A DNA stretch of 64,000 nt, from positions 2,046,001 to 2,110,000 of the forward strand of contig NZ_AP029019.1 in assembly GCF_037101375.1 (NCBI RefSeq). Direction: 5' to 3'. Within the stretch, counting starts at the first letter, position 1, and each line of letters opens with the position of its first letter. The DNA is from Acidovorax sp. DW039 (GTDB lineage: Bacteria > Pseudomonadota > Gammaproteobacteria > Burkholderiales > Burkholderiaceae_C). The position numbers and the translations under genes are program-made. The notes under the pieces were generated by a model that saw nothing but the letters and a program-made list of their open reading frames with translations, did not search any database and was not told the origin of the DNA. This document shows positions 43,738-51,002 of the stretch, piece after piece.

Positions 43738-44724
43738 TCAGGATTCAGCGGTAAAACCCGTCTGCTTGATGAGACCGCGCCATTGCTGTGCGTCTGCCTT
43801 GAGCAAATCGCCTAGTTCGGCTGGCGTGGAGGACTTCACTTCCAGCCCATATTGCTTGCCAACGTCAATGACGTCTGCCTGTGCCAGCGCCCAGCGCAGT
43901 GCCTCATTGGCTTGCTGCACCGTCGCGCCTGCGGTCTTGCCGGGCATGAAGAACCCATACCACTCGCTGACTTTGAGGGGGTAGCCGAGTTCTTGCAGTG
44001 TGGGCACCTGGGGCAGAAAGGGGGAGCGCTTGGCACCAGCGATGGCCAGCACGCGCAGCTTGCCCGTTTTGGTGTATTGAAGATAGTCACCAATCGGACC
44101 CCAGAAGGCGGGAATCTGCCCGCCCAGCAAGTCCTGCATTCCGGGCACGGTTCCCCGGTAGGCAATATGCCGTTGCTCCTGCTTGGAGAACTGCGACATA
44201 AGAACGCCCACCAGATGAGGCATGGAGCCTGCACCGGGGCTGCCGTAATTTGCGCTGTTGGGGTTGTTGCGCCACCACTGCAGCAGGTCTGCCAGGGTCT
44301 GCACGCTGTCGGGGGTGCCGGGGCCTACGGCCAGGCCGTGGTCCATCAGTGCGCCCAGGGATACTGGGGCCACGTCGTCAACCTGGTACTGGAGCTTGGG
44401 GTAGGTGTACGGATAGATCGACAGCATGGACGAGGGCGTGATGAGCAGGCTGGTGCCATCGGCGGGGCTGTTCTTGAGCGTCAGCACGCCAATCTGGCCT
44501 CCCGCGCCCGGCTTGTTCTCTACCAGTACGGAGCCCGCGTATCGACCCCGCAGGCGATCCGAAACCCGTCTTGCCAGCACGTCCAGTGTTCCTCCGGGGG
44601 GAAAGCCCGTGATGATCTTTGCAACATCGGGCATGGGTGCTTTTGCGGCTTGTGCCCCACTGGGGCTGAGCCAGGCACAGGCAGATGCGCTGGCGAGTTG
44701 CATGAGGTGGCGGCGTTGAATCAT
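43738..44724 (-). CDS. Tripartite tricarboxylate transporter substrate-binding protein (Bug family)
   Basis: A 328-residue periplasmic binding protein of the Bug/TctC family, which bind carboxylates. The N-terminus 'MIQRRHLMQLASASACAWL' is a Tat-like or long Sec signal. Family blocks: 'VAKIITGFPPGGTLDVLARR', 'VENKPGAGGQIGVLTLKNSP', 'HIAYRGTVPGMQDLLGGQIP' and 'VLAIAGAKRSPFLPQVPTLQ'. AGGAG precedes ATG 44724. No TctA/TctB membrane genes lie nearby, as is usual for orphan Bug proteins in this family of bacteria. First gene of the operon controlled from the 44725-44890 promoter region. Confidence 0.92.
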   Translation of the reverse strand: MIQRRHLMQLASASACAWLSPSGAQAAKAPMPDVAKIITGFPPGGTLDVLARRVSDRLRGRYAGSVLVENKPGAGGQIGVLTLKNSPADGTSLLITPSSMLSIYPYTYPKLQYQVDDVAPVSLGALMDHGLAVGPGTPDSVQTLADLLQWWRNNPNSANYGSPGAGSMPHLVGVLMSQFSKQEQRHIAYRGTVPGMQDLLGGQIPAFWGPIGDYLQYTKTGKLRVLAIAGAKRSPFLPQVPTLQELGYPLKVSEWYGFFMPGKTAGATVQQANEALRWALAQADVIDVGKQYGLEVKSSTPAELGDLLKADAQQWRGLIKQTGFTAES

Positions 44725-44812
44725 GTCTTGTCTCCTGCTTCGATGGCGGCTTGGCTGCGTCGGGCCCTGGGGCACCTCTGTGTGCAGCTTCTCCGCTCAC
44801 ATCCATTTGATT

Positions 44813-44828
44813 TTGTACGTTCGTACAA
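44813..44828. promoter_or_regulatory. TetR-type operator, site 1
   Basis: TTGTACGTTCGTACAA, a 16-bp near-perfect palindrome (7-bp arms, central TT) in the promoter region between the Bug operon and the TetR gene. It has the same arms as site 2, with centres 34 bp apart. Confidence 0.8.
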
Positions 44829-44846
44829 GATTGATTTTGCGCTATT

Positions 44847-44862
44847 TTGTACGATCGTACAA
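44847..44862. promoter_or_regulatory. TetR-type operator, site 2
   Basis: TTGTACGATCGTACAA, a perfect 16-bp palindrome 28 bases upstream of the TetR ATG. Together with site 1 it allows one regulator to control both divergent transcripts. Confidence 0.85.
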
Positions 44863-44890
44863 GTACTATGTGCCCTGGATAGAATTCGCC

Positions 44891-45706
44891 ATGGTTTTGA
44901 AAAAGCAATCTCCCTCGGCTGTGACCGATGCCACGCGCACCGAGCGCTCTGCGCGGGCCTCCAATGCAGCTCGTGCAAAACGCGCGCACAACGGGCAGCC
45001 GGATTCAGCTACGCCATCGTTGGCCGGGGAGATCGTGGACCGCAAGACCACCATCCTTCAGACGGCAGAGCGTCTGTTTGCTGCCAAGGGATATCACGGG
45101 GTGTCCATCCGCGACATCGCCGATGCGGCAGGTGTGCCGCTGGCGTTGGTGGGTTACTACTACGGGCCGAAGCTGTCGCTGTACCACGCCATCTTCAAAG
45201 CCCATGCGGCGTATATCGATGTGCGCCTTGAGTCCTTGCGGCGGGCGCAAATCGAAGCAGCCCCTGGAGCCCTTCTGACGGATATCGTGCGGGCTTTTGT
45301 CCTGCCCGTGCTGGATTTGGCCGCGCAGCCGGGGGGCAGGGATTTTCTTCGTCTGCTTTCCCGAGGCATGAGCGATCAGCTGGCGGAGGATGAGGCCATC
45401 ATCCGTGAGCTGTTTGACCCTCTAGCCCATGCATTTATCGATGCCATTGCTGCCGCCTTACCGGGTGCCACGCGCAGCCAGGCGGCCTGGTGCTATCAGT
45501 TTGCGCTTGGGGCGCTGCTTCACCACGTCAACGACCAGCGCATTGGCCGCCTTTCAATGGGTGAGAACACGCCGGGCGATGCAGCCGTTGCCGGTCCTCT
45601 ACTCGTCGGCTTTATTGCTGCCGGGATGCAAGCGGCCTGCGCAACGAGCGGGCCCCCAACCGTGTCGCAAAGCCGCAGAACATCTGCCCGAGCCAAGGCG
45701 CGTTGA
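44891..45706 (+). CDS. TetR-family transcriptional regulator
   Basis: A 271-residue repressor with a long basic N-terminal arm (about 50 residues, Ala/Arg/Lys-rich) before the HTH. The HTH is 'ILQTAERLFAAKGYHGVSIR', 'DIADAAGVPLALVGYYYGPK', 'LSLYHAIFKAHAAYI'. The ligand-binding domain has a CecR/DUF1956-like C-terminal look ('CYQFALGALLHHVNDQRIGR'). It is divergent from the Bug-cyclase-FAA operon, with two palindromic operators between them, so it very likely represses that operon and itself until a pathway acid is bound. ATG 44891 is downstream of both operators. Confidence 0.9.
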   Translation: MVLKKQSPSAVTDATRTERSARASNAARAKRAHNGQPDSATPSLAGEIVDRKTTILQTAERLFAAKGYHGVSIRDIADAAGVPLALVGYYYGPKLSLYHAIFKAHAAYIDVRLESLRRAQIEAAPGALLTDIVRAFVLPVLDLAAQPGGRDFLRLLSRGMSDQLAEDEAIIRELFDPLAHAFIDAIAAALPGATRSQAAWCYQFALGALLHHVNDQRIGRLSMGENTPGDAAVAGPLLVGFIAAGMQAACATSGPPTVSQSRRTSARAKAR

Positions 45707-45714
45707 GGTCAAGG

Positions 45715-45778
45715 TATATGTAAAAAAGGCCGCTGGCGCTTATGAATAAAGCGCAAGCAGCTATTGTTTTTATAGTGT
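45715..45778. repeat. Dispersed palindromic repeat, copy 6 (inverted orientation)
   Basis: Read on the minus strand: CACTATAAAAACAA, TAGCTGCTTGCGCTT, TATTCAT, AAGCGCCAGCGGCC, then a T-rich tail. It fills the gap between the convergent TetR and SbtA genes (8 bases from each stop codon). Confidence 0.88.
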
Positions 45779-45786
45779 GATGTGGC

Positions 45787-46845
45787 TTACACAGCCCAGA
45801 TCCGCTGCACCACCTGGGTGTACACAGGAATGCCCAGGACGATGTTCAGCGGAAATGTCACCCCCAGCGAAAGGCTCACATACAGCGATGGGTCAGCCTC
45901 TGGAATGGCGTAACGCACCACGGCAGGCACGGCAATGTACGAGGCGCTGGCCGCCAGCACCATCAGCAGCACGGCATCTCCGGCGGGCACTTGCAGCATC
46001 CAGGTCAAAGCCAGCGCCAGTGTGGCGTGGGTGATGGGGCCCAGCACGGCATACGCCAGTAGCCAAGGGGACTGTTGGCGCACTGCAGGTAGATTGCGGG
46101 CGGTGGACAGGCCCATGTCCAGCAGGAACAGGCACAGCATTCCCTTGAACAGATCACCCGAGAACGGTTGCATGGCGGCCTTGCCTGCGTCGCCAGTGAT
46201 CAGCCCGATCACCATGGCCCCAAGCAGCAGCAGCTGGGTTCCATCGGTGAAGGATTCGTGCAGGATTTTGCCGATGGAAAGATGCTGGCCCCCTTTGCCC
46301 GACCCAGTGCTCACAGCCCCCATGCCAGGGCCTGCCAGAGTTGCGGCGCCCCCACTAGTCATGCCCACCACCTGATGGGTCTGCACAGCAGCTGCCTGCT
46401 TTTGGCGCATGGCATTGGCCAGCAGCACCGCGAGGATGATGGCAGGTGACTCCATCAGCGCCATGGCCGCGGCCATGTAGCCGCCGTAGGCAATGTGCTG
46501 CGATTCCAGGTACTGGGTTGCGGTCACGAAGGTCACCGCACTGACCGAACCGTAGGTGGCGGCCACAGCCGCAGCGTTGAAGCCCGACAGCATGCGCCGC
46601 AGCAGGGCATAACCCACCAGCGGCACCACTACGGCGAGCAGCACCGCCAGGCCCAGGCTGCTGGCCACGCTGGGCGTGAAGCCCGACGCTGCCAGCGCGA
46701 AGCCTCCCTTCAGCCCCAGGGCCATCAGCAGATAGATGGAAAGAAATTTGGAAATGGCCGCAGGCATCTCCAGGTTGGAACGTACGAGCCCGGCAAAAAC
46801 GCCCAAGGCAAAAAACAGGATGGCTGGGTCCAGCAAACTTTGCAT
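45787..46845 (-). CDS. sbtA: SbtA-type sodium-dependent bicarbonate permease
   Basis: A 352-residue membrane protein of the SbtA family (DUF897), with about ten helices in two inverted halves. 'ILFFALGVFAGLVRSNLEMP', 'SIYLLMALGLKGGFALAASG', 'GSVSAVTFVTATQYLE' and 'FLLDMGLSTARNLP' match the family. The central cytoplasmic loop (about 185-225) is Gly/Ala-rich. In cyanobacteria SbtA imports HCO3- with Na+; in heterotrophs the role may be anaplerotic. GGAG precedes ATG 46845. The divergent LysR gene resembles the CbbR/CmpR pairing with carbon-uptake genes. No SbtB (PII-like) gene is adjacent. Confidence 0.9.
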   Translation of the reverse strand: MQSLLDPAILFFALGVFAGLVRSNLEMPAAISKFLSIYLLMALGLKGGFALAASGFTPSVASSLGLAVLLAVVVPLVGYALLRRMLSGFNAAAVAATYGSVSAVTFVTATQYLESQHIAYGGYMAAAMALMESPAIILAVLLANAMRQKQAAAVQTHQVVGMTSGGAATLAGPGMGAVSTGSGKGGQHLSIGKILHESFTDGTQLLLLGAMVIGLITGDAGKAAMQPFSGDLFKGMLCLFLLDMGLSTARNLPAVRQQSPWLLAYAVLGPITHATLALALTWMLQVPAGDAVLLMVLAASASYIAVPAVVRYAIPEADPSLYVSLSLGVTFPLNIVLGIPVYTQVVQRIWAV

Positions 46846-46945
46846 TCTTATTCTCCAGAAACAGTGCTTGCATGCACGGTGCTTACAAACAATGGAGCGA
46901 ATGCTAGGTGCCTTGTGCACACAAGTAAAATCGATTCGAAAAGGC

Positions 46946-46966
46946 TTATGTATAGATAAAAATCTA
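46946..46966. promoter_or_regulatory. LysR-type binding motif between sbtA and its regulator
   Basis: TTAT-N6-ATAA (46946-46959) contains the T-N11-A core bound by LysR proteins. It overlaps a second small palindrome TAGAT-AAAA-ATCTA (46953-46966) that reaches the ATG of the LysR gene, a position suited to autorepression. Confidence 0.55.
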
Positions 46967-47865
46967 TGAACATCACTTTCCGTCAGCTACGGCTATTTCT
47001 GGCCCTGGCCGAAACTGGCAGTGTGAGTGCGGCAGCCAAGGTCATGCATGTCACGCAGCCCACGGCCTCCATGCAGCTGCGTGAAATCACCCAGGCCGTA
47101 GGCCTGCCGTTGTACGAAGTGGTCTCGCGCCGCGTGTACCTGACCGAGGCCGGGCAGGCGCTGGCGCGCACGGCTCGCTCCATTGCTGCGGAGTGGGATG
47201 CCTTTGAGCAGCGGGTTTCAGGCGCCAAGGGCCTGACCCGCGGCCGCCTCAAGGTGGCGGTGGTCAGCACCGCCAAGTACTTTGTTCCGCGGCTGCTGGG
47301 CAGTTTCTGCAAGCTGCATCCGCACATCGACATATCGCTGGAAGTGCTGAACCGTGACCATGTCATCACCCGGCTGCGAGCCAATCAAGATGACCTGTAT
47401 GTGATGTCCATGCCCCCTGGGGATTTGCCGCTGGAAGACCAGATATTGATGCCCAACCCCCTGGTGGTGATTGCGCCTGCAGGCCACAGGCTGGCCGGTA
47501 AAAAGCGTGTGACTTTGGCGCAGCTACAGGGCGAGCGCTTCATATTGCGCGAGAAAGGATCTGGCACGCGCATGGCAACCGATGCCCATTTGCGCAAGCT
47601 GGGGTTTGTGCCTCAAAACGTGCTGGAGTTGGGCAGCAACGAGGCGATCAAGGAGTCCGTAGAAGGGCAGCTGGGTATCTCGGTTCTCTCGCGGCATGCG
47701 CTGGGGCCGCATCAGGAGGGACTTGCGATTTTGAACGTGCCGGATTTTCCCATTCACTCTCAATGGCACCTGGTGTGGCCCAAGGGCAAGCAGCTATCGC
47801 CGATTGCGGAGGTGTTCAGAGCGCACCTGGTGGCTGAGGTGAAAGGATGGATGGAATTGGTTTGA
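46966..47865 (+). CDS. LysR-family regulator (CbbR/CmpR-like)
   Basis: A 299-residue LysR-type regulator. The HTH is 'LRLFLALAETGSVSAAAKVM', 'HVTQPTASMQLREITQAVGL'. The effector domain has 'RGRLKVAVVSTAKYFVPRLL', 'LHPHIDISLEVLNRDHVITR' and 'DDLYVMSMPPGDLPLEDQIL', which is close to CbbR and CmpR sequences. It is divergent from sbtA across 120 bases with a LysR motif, so it probably activates the bicarbonate permease, perhaps sensing a carbon metabolite. No Calvin-cycle genes are in view. Confidence 0.9.
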   Translation: MNITFRQLRLFLALAETGSVSAAAKVMHVTQPTASMQLREITQAVGLPLYEVVSRRVYLTEAGQALARTARSIAAEWDAFEQRVSGAKGLTRGRLKVAVVSTAKYFVPRLLGSFCKLHPHIDISLEVLNRDHVITRLRANQDDLYVMSMPPGDLPLEDQILMPNPLVVIAPAGHRLAGKKRVTLAQLQGERFILREKGSGTRMATDAHLRKLGFVPQNVLELGSNEAIKESVEGQLGISVLSRHALGPHQEGLAILNVPDFPIHSQWHLVWPKGKQLSPIAEVFRAHLVAEVKGWMELV

Positions 47866-48056
47866 TTTTCAGAGATAAATATCCTCATATAGCTTTTACA
47901 ACGGCTAATCGAAATTCTGAAAAATGACCAGCGCTCGATTGGCTGTGTCATGTTCATGTCGCCTTAAAGTCACGTTGCATGTAACGGAGTGAAATGAATA
48001 AATCAGCGGAGTTGGGTTCACATAGGCTCGGTCTCCTTTTGATTTTTTTGTCCATC

Positions 48057-48965
48057 ATGAATACTCCAAAGAGCAGAAAATTTTTGAACACAGTCGCTCA
48101 GCCTGTGATTTTCAAATCGTCGGTTTTCGCCATCAGTGTTTTGGCTTTGTCTGTGTTGGCAGCGTGCGGAGGGGGAGGCTCTGGCACCGACTCCACAGGC
48201 GGAACGGGGCCCTCCACGCCCACACCAGAGGCACCGTCTCCCACCAACCCGACGGCCCCCACTGTGCCTCCTGTATCAAACGATGCAAGCTGTGCCGAGG
48301 CGGGTAGTGTGCTGACTGTTGCAGGTAATACCGCCCAAGTGGATGGCAATGTGTATTACACAGATGGGAGCACCATTATTTCGACCCAGCAACTTCGTTA
48401 TGCGACTTCGAACACGGGGAGTTTCCGCGGGCGGACCAACCTTTTTCAACTGAATCAGGTCAACACAACCACCTACACCAATGCAGCCGTCAATGGGACA
48501 TTTGGGGGTAGCGTCATTACCGCTACTGAAAATAGTTATTCCAGCGTTGTTGGAGATGTGCGGCAGACCTACGGCCTTACGGTGTCCACGCTTTTCCAAG
48601 GAAAGACGAACAACGTCAGCAGTTACTTCACCCCGTATGCGTACACGGGCGCAACTGTGAATCCTGCCTTGGCGACGCCTTATGTGGCGAGCTATTCCAC
48701 GACCACGGAGGTGGACGGCGTGGCCCAACCTGCATTGGCTCAGACAAGCACGACCACTTACACGCTGGAGACAGTCAACGTTCTGGCGGGTACCTTCCCG
48801 GCGTGCAAGCTGAAGGTGGAGGTCTCCGCCGCATCCACACCCACAACAGTCAGTTATGGATGGCAAGTTGCGTCAGGCCGCTACAAAGGCCTGATCGTGC
48901 GCACCGCCAACGGTGACGGCGTCAAGACTTGGGAAGCGACCCGGTTGCTGGTGAACGGGCAATAA
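48057..48965 (+). CDS. Hypothetical lipoprotein with Thr/Ser/Asn-rich beta-type domain
   Basis: I do not recognise the function. A 302-residue lipoprotein: N-region 'MNTPKSRKFLNTVAQPVIFK', hydrophobic core, and the lipobox 'LAAC' with Cys38 followed by Gly-rich and Pro/Thr-rich linker ('GGGGSGTDSTGG', 'PTPEAPSPTNPTAPT'). The rest is rich in Thr, Ser, Asn and Tyr and probably beta-stranded. ATG 47994, with GGAG four bases upstream, would add 21 residues and is an alternative start. Base composition is visibly AT-richer than its neighbours, with more A- and T-ending codons, a possible sign of transfer or weak selection. No operon partner; convergent with eptA. Confidence 0.7.
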   Translation: MNTPKSRKFLNTVAQPVIFKSSVFAISVLALSVLAACGGGGSGTDSTGGTGPSTPTPEAPSPTNPTAPTVPPVSNDASCAEAGSVLTVAGNTAQVDGNVYYTDGSTIISTQQLRYATSNTGSFRGRTNLFQLNQVNTTTYTNAAVNGTFGGSVITATENSYSSVVGDVRQTYGLTVSTLFQGKTNNVSSYFTPYAYTGATVNPALATPYVASYSTTTEVDGVAQPALAQTSTTTYTLETVNVLAGTFPACKLKVEVSAASTPTTVSYGWQVASGRYKGLIVRTANGDGVKTWEATRLLVNGQ

Positions 48966-49074
48966 GCTCACGCTTCTCAGGTTTTTCAGGCCTCTCCCGG
49001 ACAGGGCAATCTTCTGCGGGGGAGGCTTCCCAACAGGGATATGCCTGTAGCAGTTTTGCGTGTGGGACGTTTGC

Positions 49075-50829
49075 TCAGCCCTGTTTGGCAGGCGTTCCCG
49101 CACTGGCTTGGCTTTTGCAACTGGCAAACATGTCCCACTCCGGCCTGTAGGCGCTGGTCTGCACATCCATCAAGCCGAGTACCGAATGAAAGTACTGGTC
49201 ATGCGTGATGCGTTGATCGGTCAGCTTCTGCTGCAGGCATGAGGTGGTCATGCCCATGCGTGTTTGCAGGGAGGGCGAAAGCCAGTTGATCCATGGGACA
49301 TGCTTTTGCACATCCGGCGCAATCGAATACGGCAAGCCATGCAGGTAGATGTTGTTCTCCCCGAGCGATTCCCCATGGTCTGCTACGTAAATCATAGCTG
49401 GCTGCGCTTGTTTTTCCTTGGCTTCCAGCCATTTCAATACAGACCCCAGGAAGTGGTCGGTCTCCACGATGCTGTTGTCGTAGGCGTTCACCACGGTGTC
49501 ACGCGCGCACTCTTGCAGGGCTGTGGATGTGCATTCGGGCTGGAAGGGTTTGCGCGCGGCGGCCGAGCGTTTGAAGTAAGCCGGGCCGTGGCTGCCCATC
49601 TGGTGCATCACGATCACCGTGCCGCGCTGGCGCTGCTCTGCAGGTAGTTGGGCCAGACGCTGGTCCAGGTCCTTGAGCATGATGGCATCCAGGCATTCGC
49701 CTTTGGACGGGCACAGCTCAGGGTCATCCAGCCCTGAGGTGTTGGTGTTGGTCACCCGATCACATACGCCCTTGCAGCCCGACTGGTTGTCAAGCCACAG
49801 CACGGCCAAGCCCGCATGCTGGAGCACGTCCATGAGACTTTCATAGTTGGCCTTGCGCGATTCGTAATCACTGCGGCCCAGGTGCGAGAACATGCAGGGC
49901 ACGGAAGCTGCCGTACTCGTTCCGCAAGACCAGGCGTTTTGCAGGTTGATCAGATCCTTGCGAGCAGAGAGTTCAGGCGTTGTGGGGCGGCCATAGCCAT
50001 TGATGGCAAAGTTGCCTGCGCGCCCCGTCTCGCCCAGTACCAGCACCAGCAGCGGTGGCTGGCTTTGGCCTGCATAGCTGGCACCCAGTTGCGCATCACG
50101 CCCCAGCGGGAGGATCTTGCTCGTGTCCATGCGCAGGGGCTTGGTGGCCAGATTGCCCAGTGCATACACGCTGTTGAGCGGGTTGATGAGGTAGCGCAGC
50201 TGGGTGTGGTTGCGCATGGTGGACGCAAATGTCTGAAACACCAGCAATATGCTGCAGACCGCCAGCGCGAGCGCACCCAGAACCATGCCTCCGTTGTGCA
50301 TGCCCTGCTTCAGGGCGGGCAGGGGGCGCACCTTTTGCCGAGCCAGCCACACCAGCGGTGGAACGGCCAGCGCTCCCACCGTCACTGGCAGCCGCCAGTT
50401 GAGCAGGTCGCCCGCTTCCTTCACATCGGTTTGCAGCACGTTGGTGAGCATGCTGGCATCAATGGCAATACCGTACGCAAGCATGAAGTAGGCGCCAAAT
50501 GCAGCCATCAGCACCAGCAGCGTTGCAGCGGGTTTGAGAGTCCAGCGCCATGCCAGCAAGGCCAGCAAGGCAGCGTTGCCCGCAATGATGACAACCAGGA
50601 AGGCCGCCATGAAGGCCCAAGCCTTTGCACCGCCGTCAGCGTTCAGATTCATCAACTCGCGCCACAGGGGCACGTTGCAGACAACGCCCATCCAGGTGCT
50701 GATCCACAGCACCACCCAGCCTGGGTGTCTTAGGCCAGGCTCAGCAGCGTGAGGGGAGGGGGAAAGGGGGCTGGAGCGAAAAGGAAGCGAGTGCAGCAAA
50801 CGTTGCGTGAGAGAGGGCATGCTGCGCAT
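49075..50829 (-). CDS. eptA: Phosphoethanolamine-lipid A transferase, EptA/MCR family
   Basis: A 584-residue inner-membrane enzyme that adds phosphoethanolamine to lipid A, lowering affinity for cationic peptides. There are five transmembrane helices in the first 220 residues. The periplasmic sulfatase-fold domain has the zinc Glu in 'VLVLGETGRAGNFAINGYGR', the nucleophile Thr in 'WSCGTSTAASVPCMFSHLGR', and 'MIYVADHGESLGENNIYLHG' with Asp and His ligands. Six cysteines fit the disulfide pattern of the family. The start (ATG 50829 or 50820) gives 34 Ser/Pro-rich residues before TM1, more than usual. A PmrA-like box lies just upstream. A short stretch (49391-49410) resembles half of the dispersed repeat. 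Confidence 0.93.
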   Translation of the reverse strand: MRSMPSLTQRLLHSLPFRSSPLSPSPHAAEPGLRHPGWVVLWISTWMGVVCNVPLWRELMNLNADGGAKAWAFMAAFLVVIIAGNAALLALLAWRWTLKPAATLLVLMAAFGAYFMLAYGIAIDASMLTNVLQTDVKEAGDLLNWRLPVTVGALAVPPLVWLARQKVRPLPALKQGMHNGGMVLGALALAVCSILLVFQTFASTMRNHTQLRYLINPLNSVYALGNLATKPLRMDTSKILPLGRDAQLGASYAGQSQPPLLVLVLGETGRAGNFAINGYGRPTTPELSARKDLINLQNAWSCGTSTAASVPCMFSHLGRSDYESRKANYESLMDVLQHAGLAVLWLDNQSGCKGVCDRVTNTNTSGLDDPELCPSKGECLDAIMLKDLDQRLAQLPAEQRQRGTVIVMHQMGSHGPAYFKRSAAARKPFQPECTSTALQECARDTVVNAYDNSIVETDHFLGSVLKWLEAKEKQAQPAMIYVADHGESLGENNIYLHGLPYSIAPDVQKHVPWINWLSPSLQTRMGMTTSCLQQKLTDQRITHDQYFHSVLGLMDVQTSAYRPEWDMFASCKSQASAGTPAKQG

Positions 50830-50843
50830 TGTTGAAACTGTGA

Positions 50844-50860
50844 CTTAAAGCAACATTAAG
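50844..50860 (-). promoter_or_regulatory. PmrA-type box upstream of eptA
   Basis: On the minus strand CTTAAT-GTTGC-TTTAAG: two half-sites fitting (C/T)TTAA(G/T) with a 5-base spacer, the PmrA consensus. It is only 14 bases before ATG 50829, closer than usual, so the mRNA would have almost no leader. eptA is a classical PmrA target in enterobacteria. Confidence 0.5.
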
Positions 50861-51002
50861 GAAGCAGAGCTTCCGATATGGCCCCGGCGCTGCGGCAATA
50901 CGGGCCCCATGTTCTTGCTTTGTATCCAGTTGTCATATTTTTGTAAAGATTTGCTGCTGCGTCGAAGGGCTTTGAATACGCCCCTGTTGGCATACGCCGG
51001 GC

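Noticed and set aside
48990..49026. GC-rich inverted repeat GCCTCTCCC / GGGGGAGGC between the lipoprotein and eptA
   Set aside because: A mismatch in the stem, a 19-base loop and no T-run; too weak to call a terminator.
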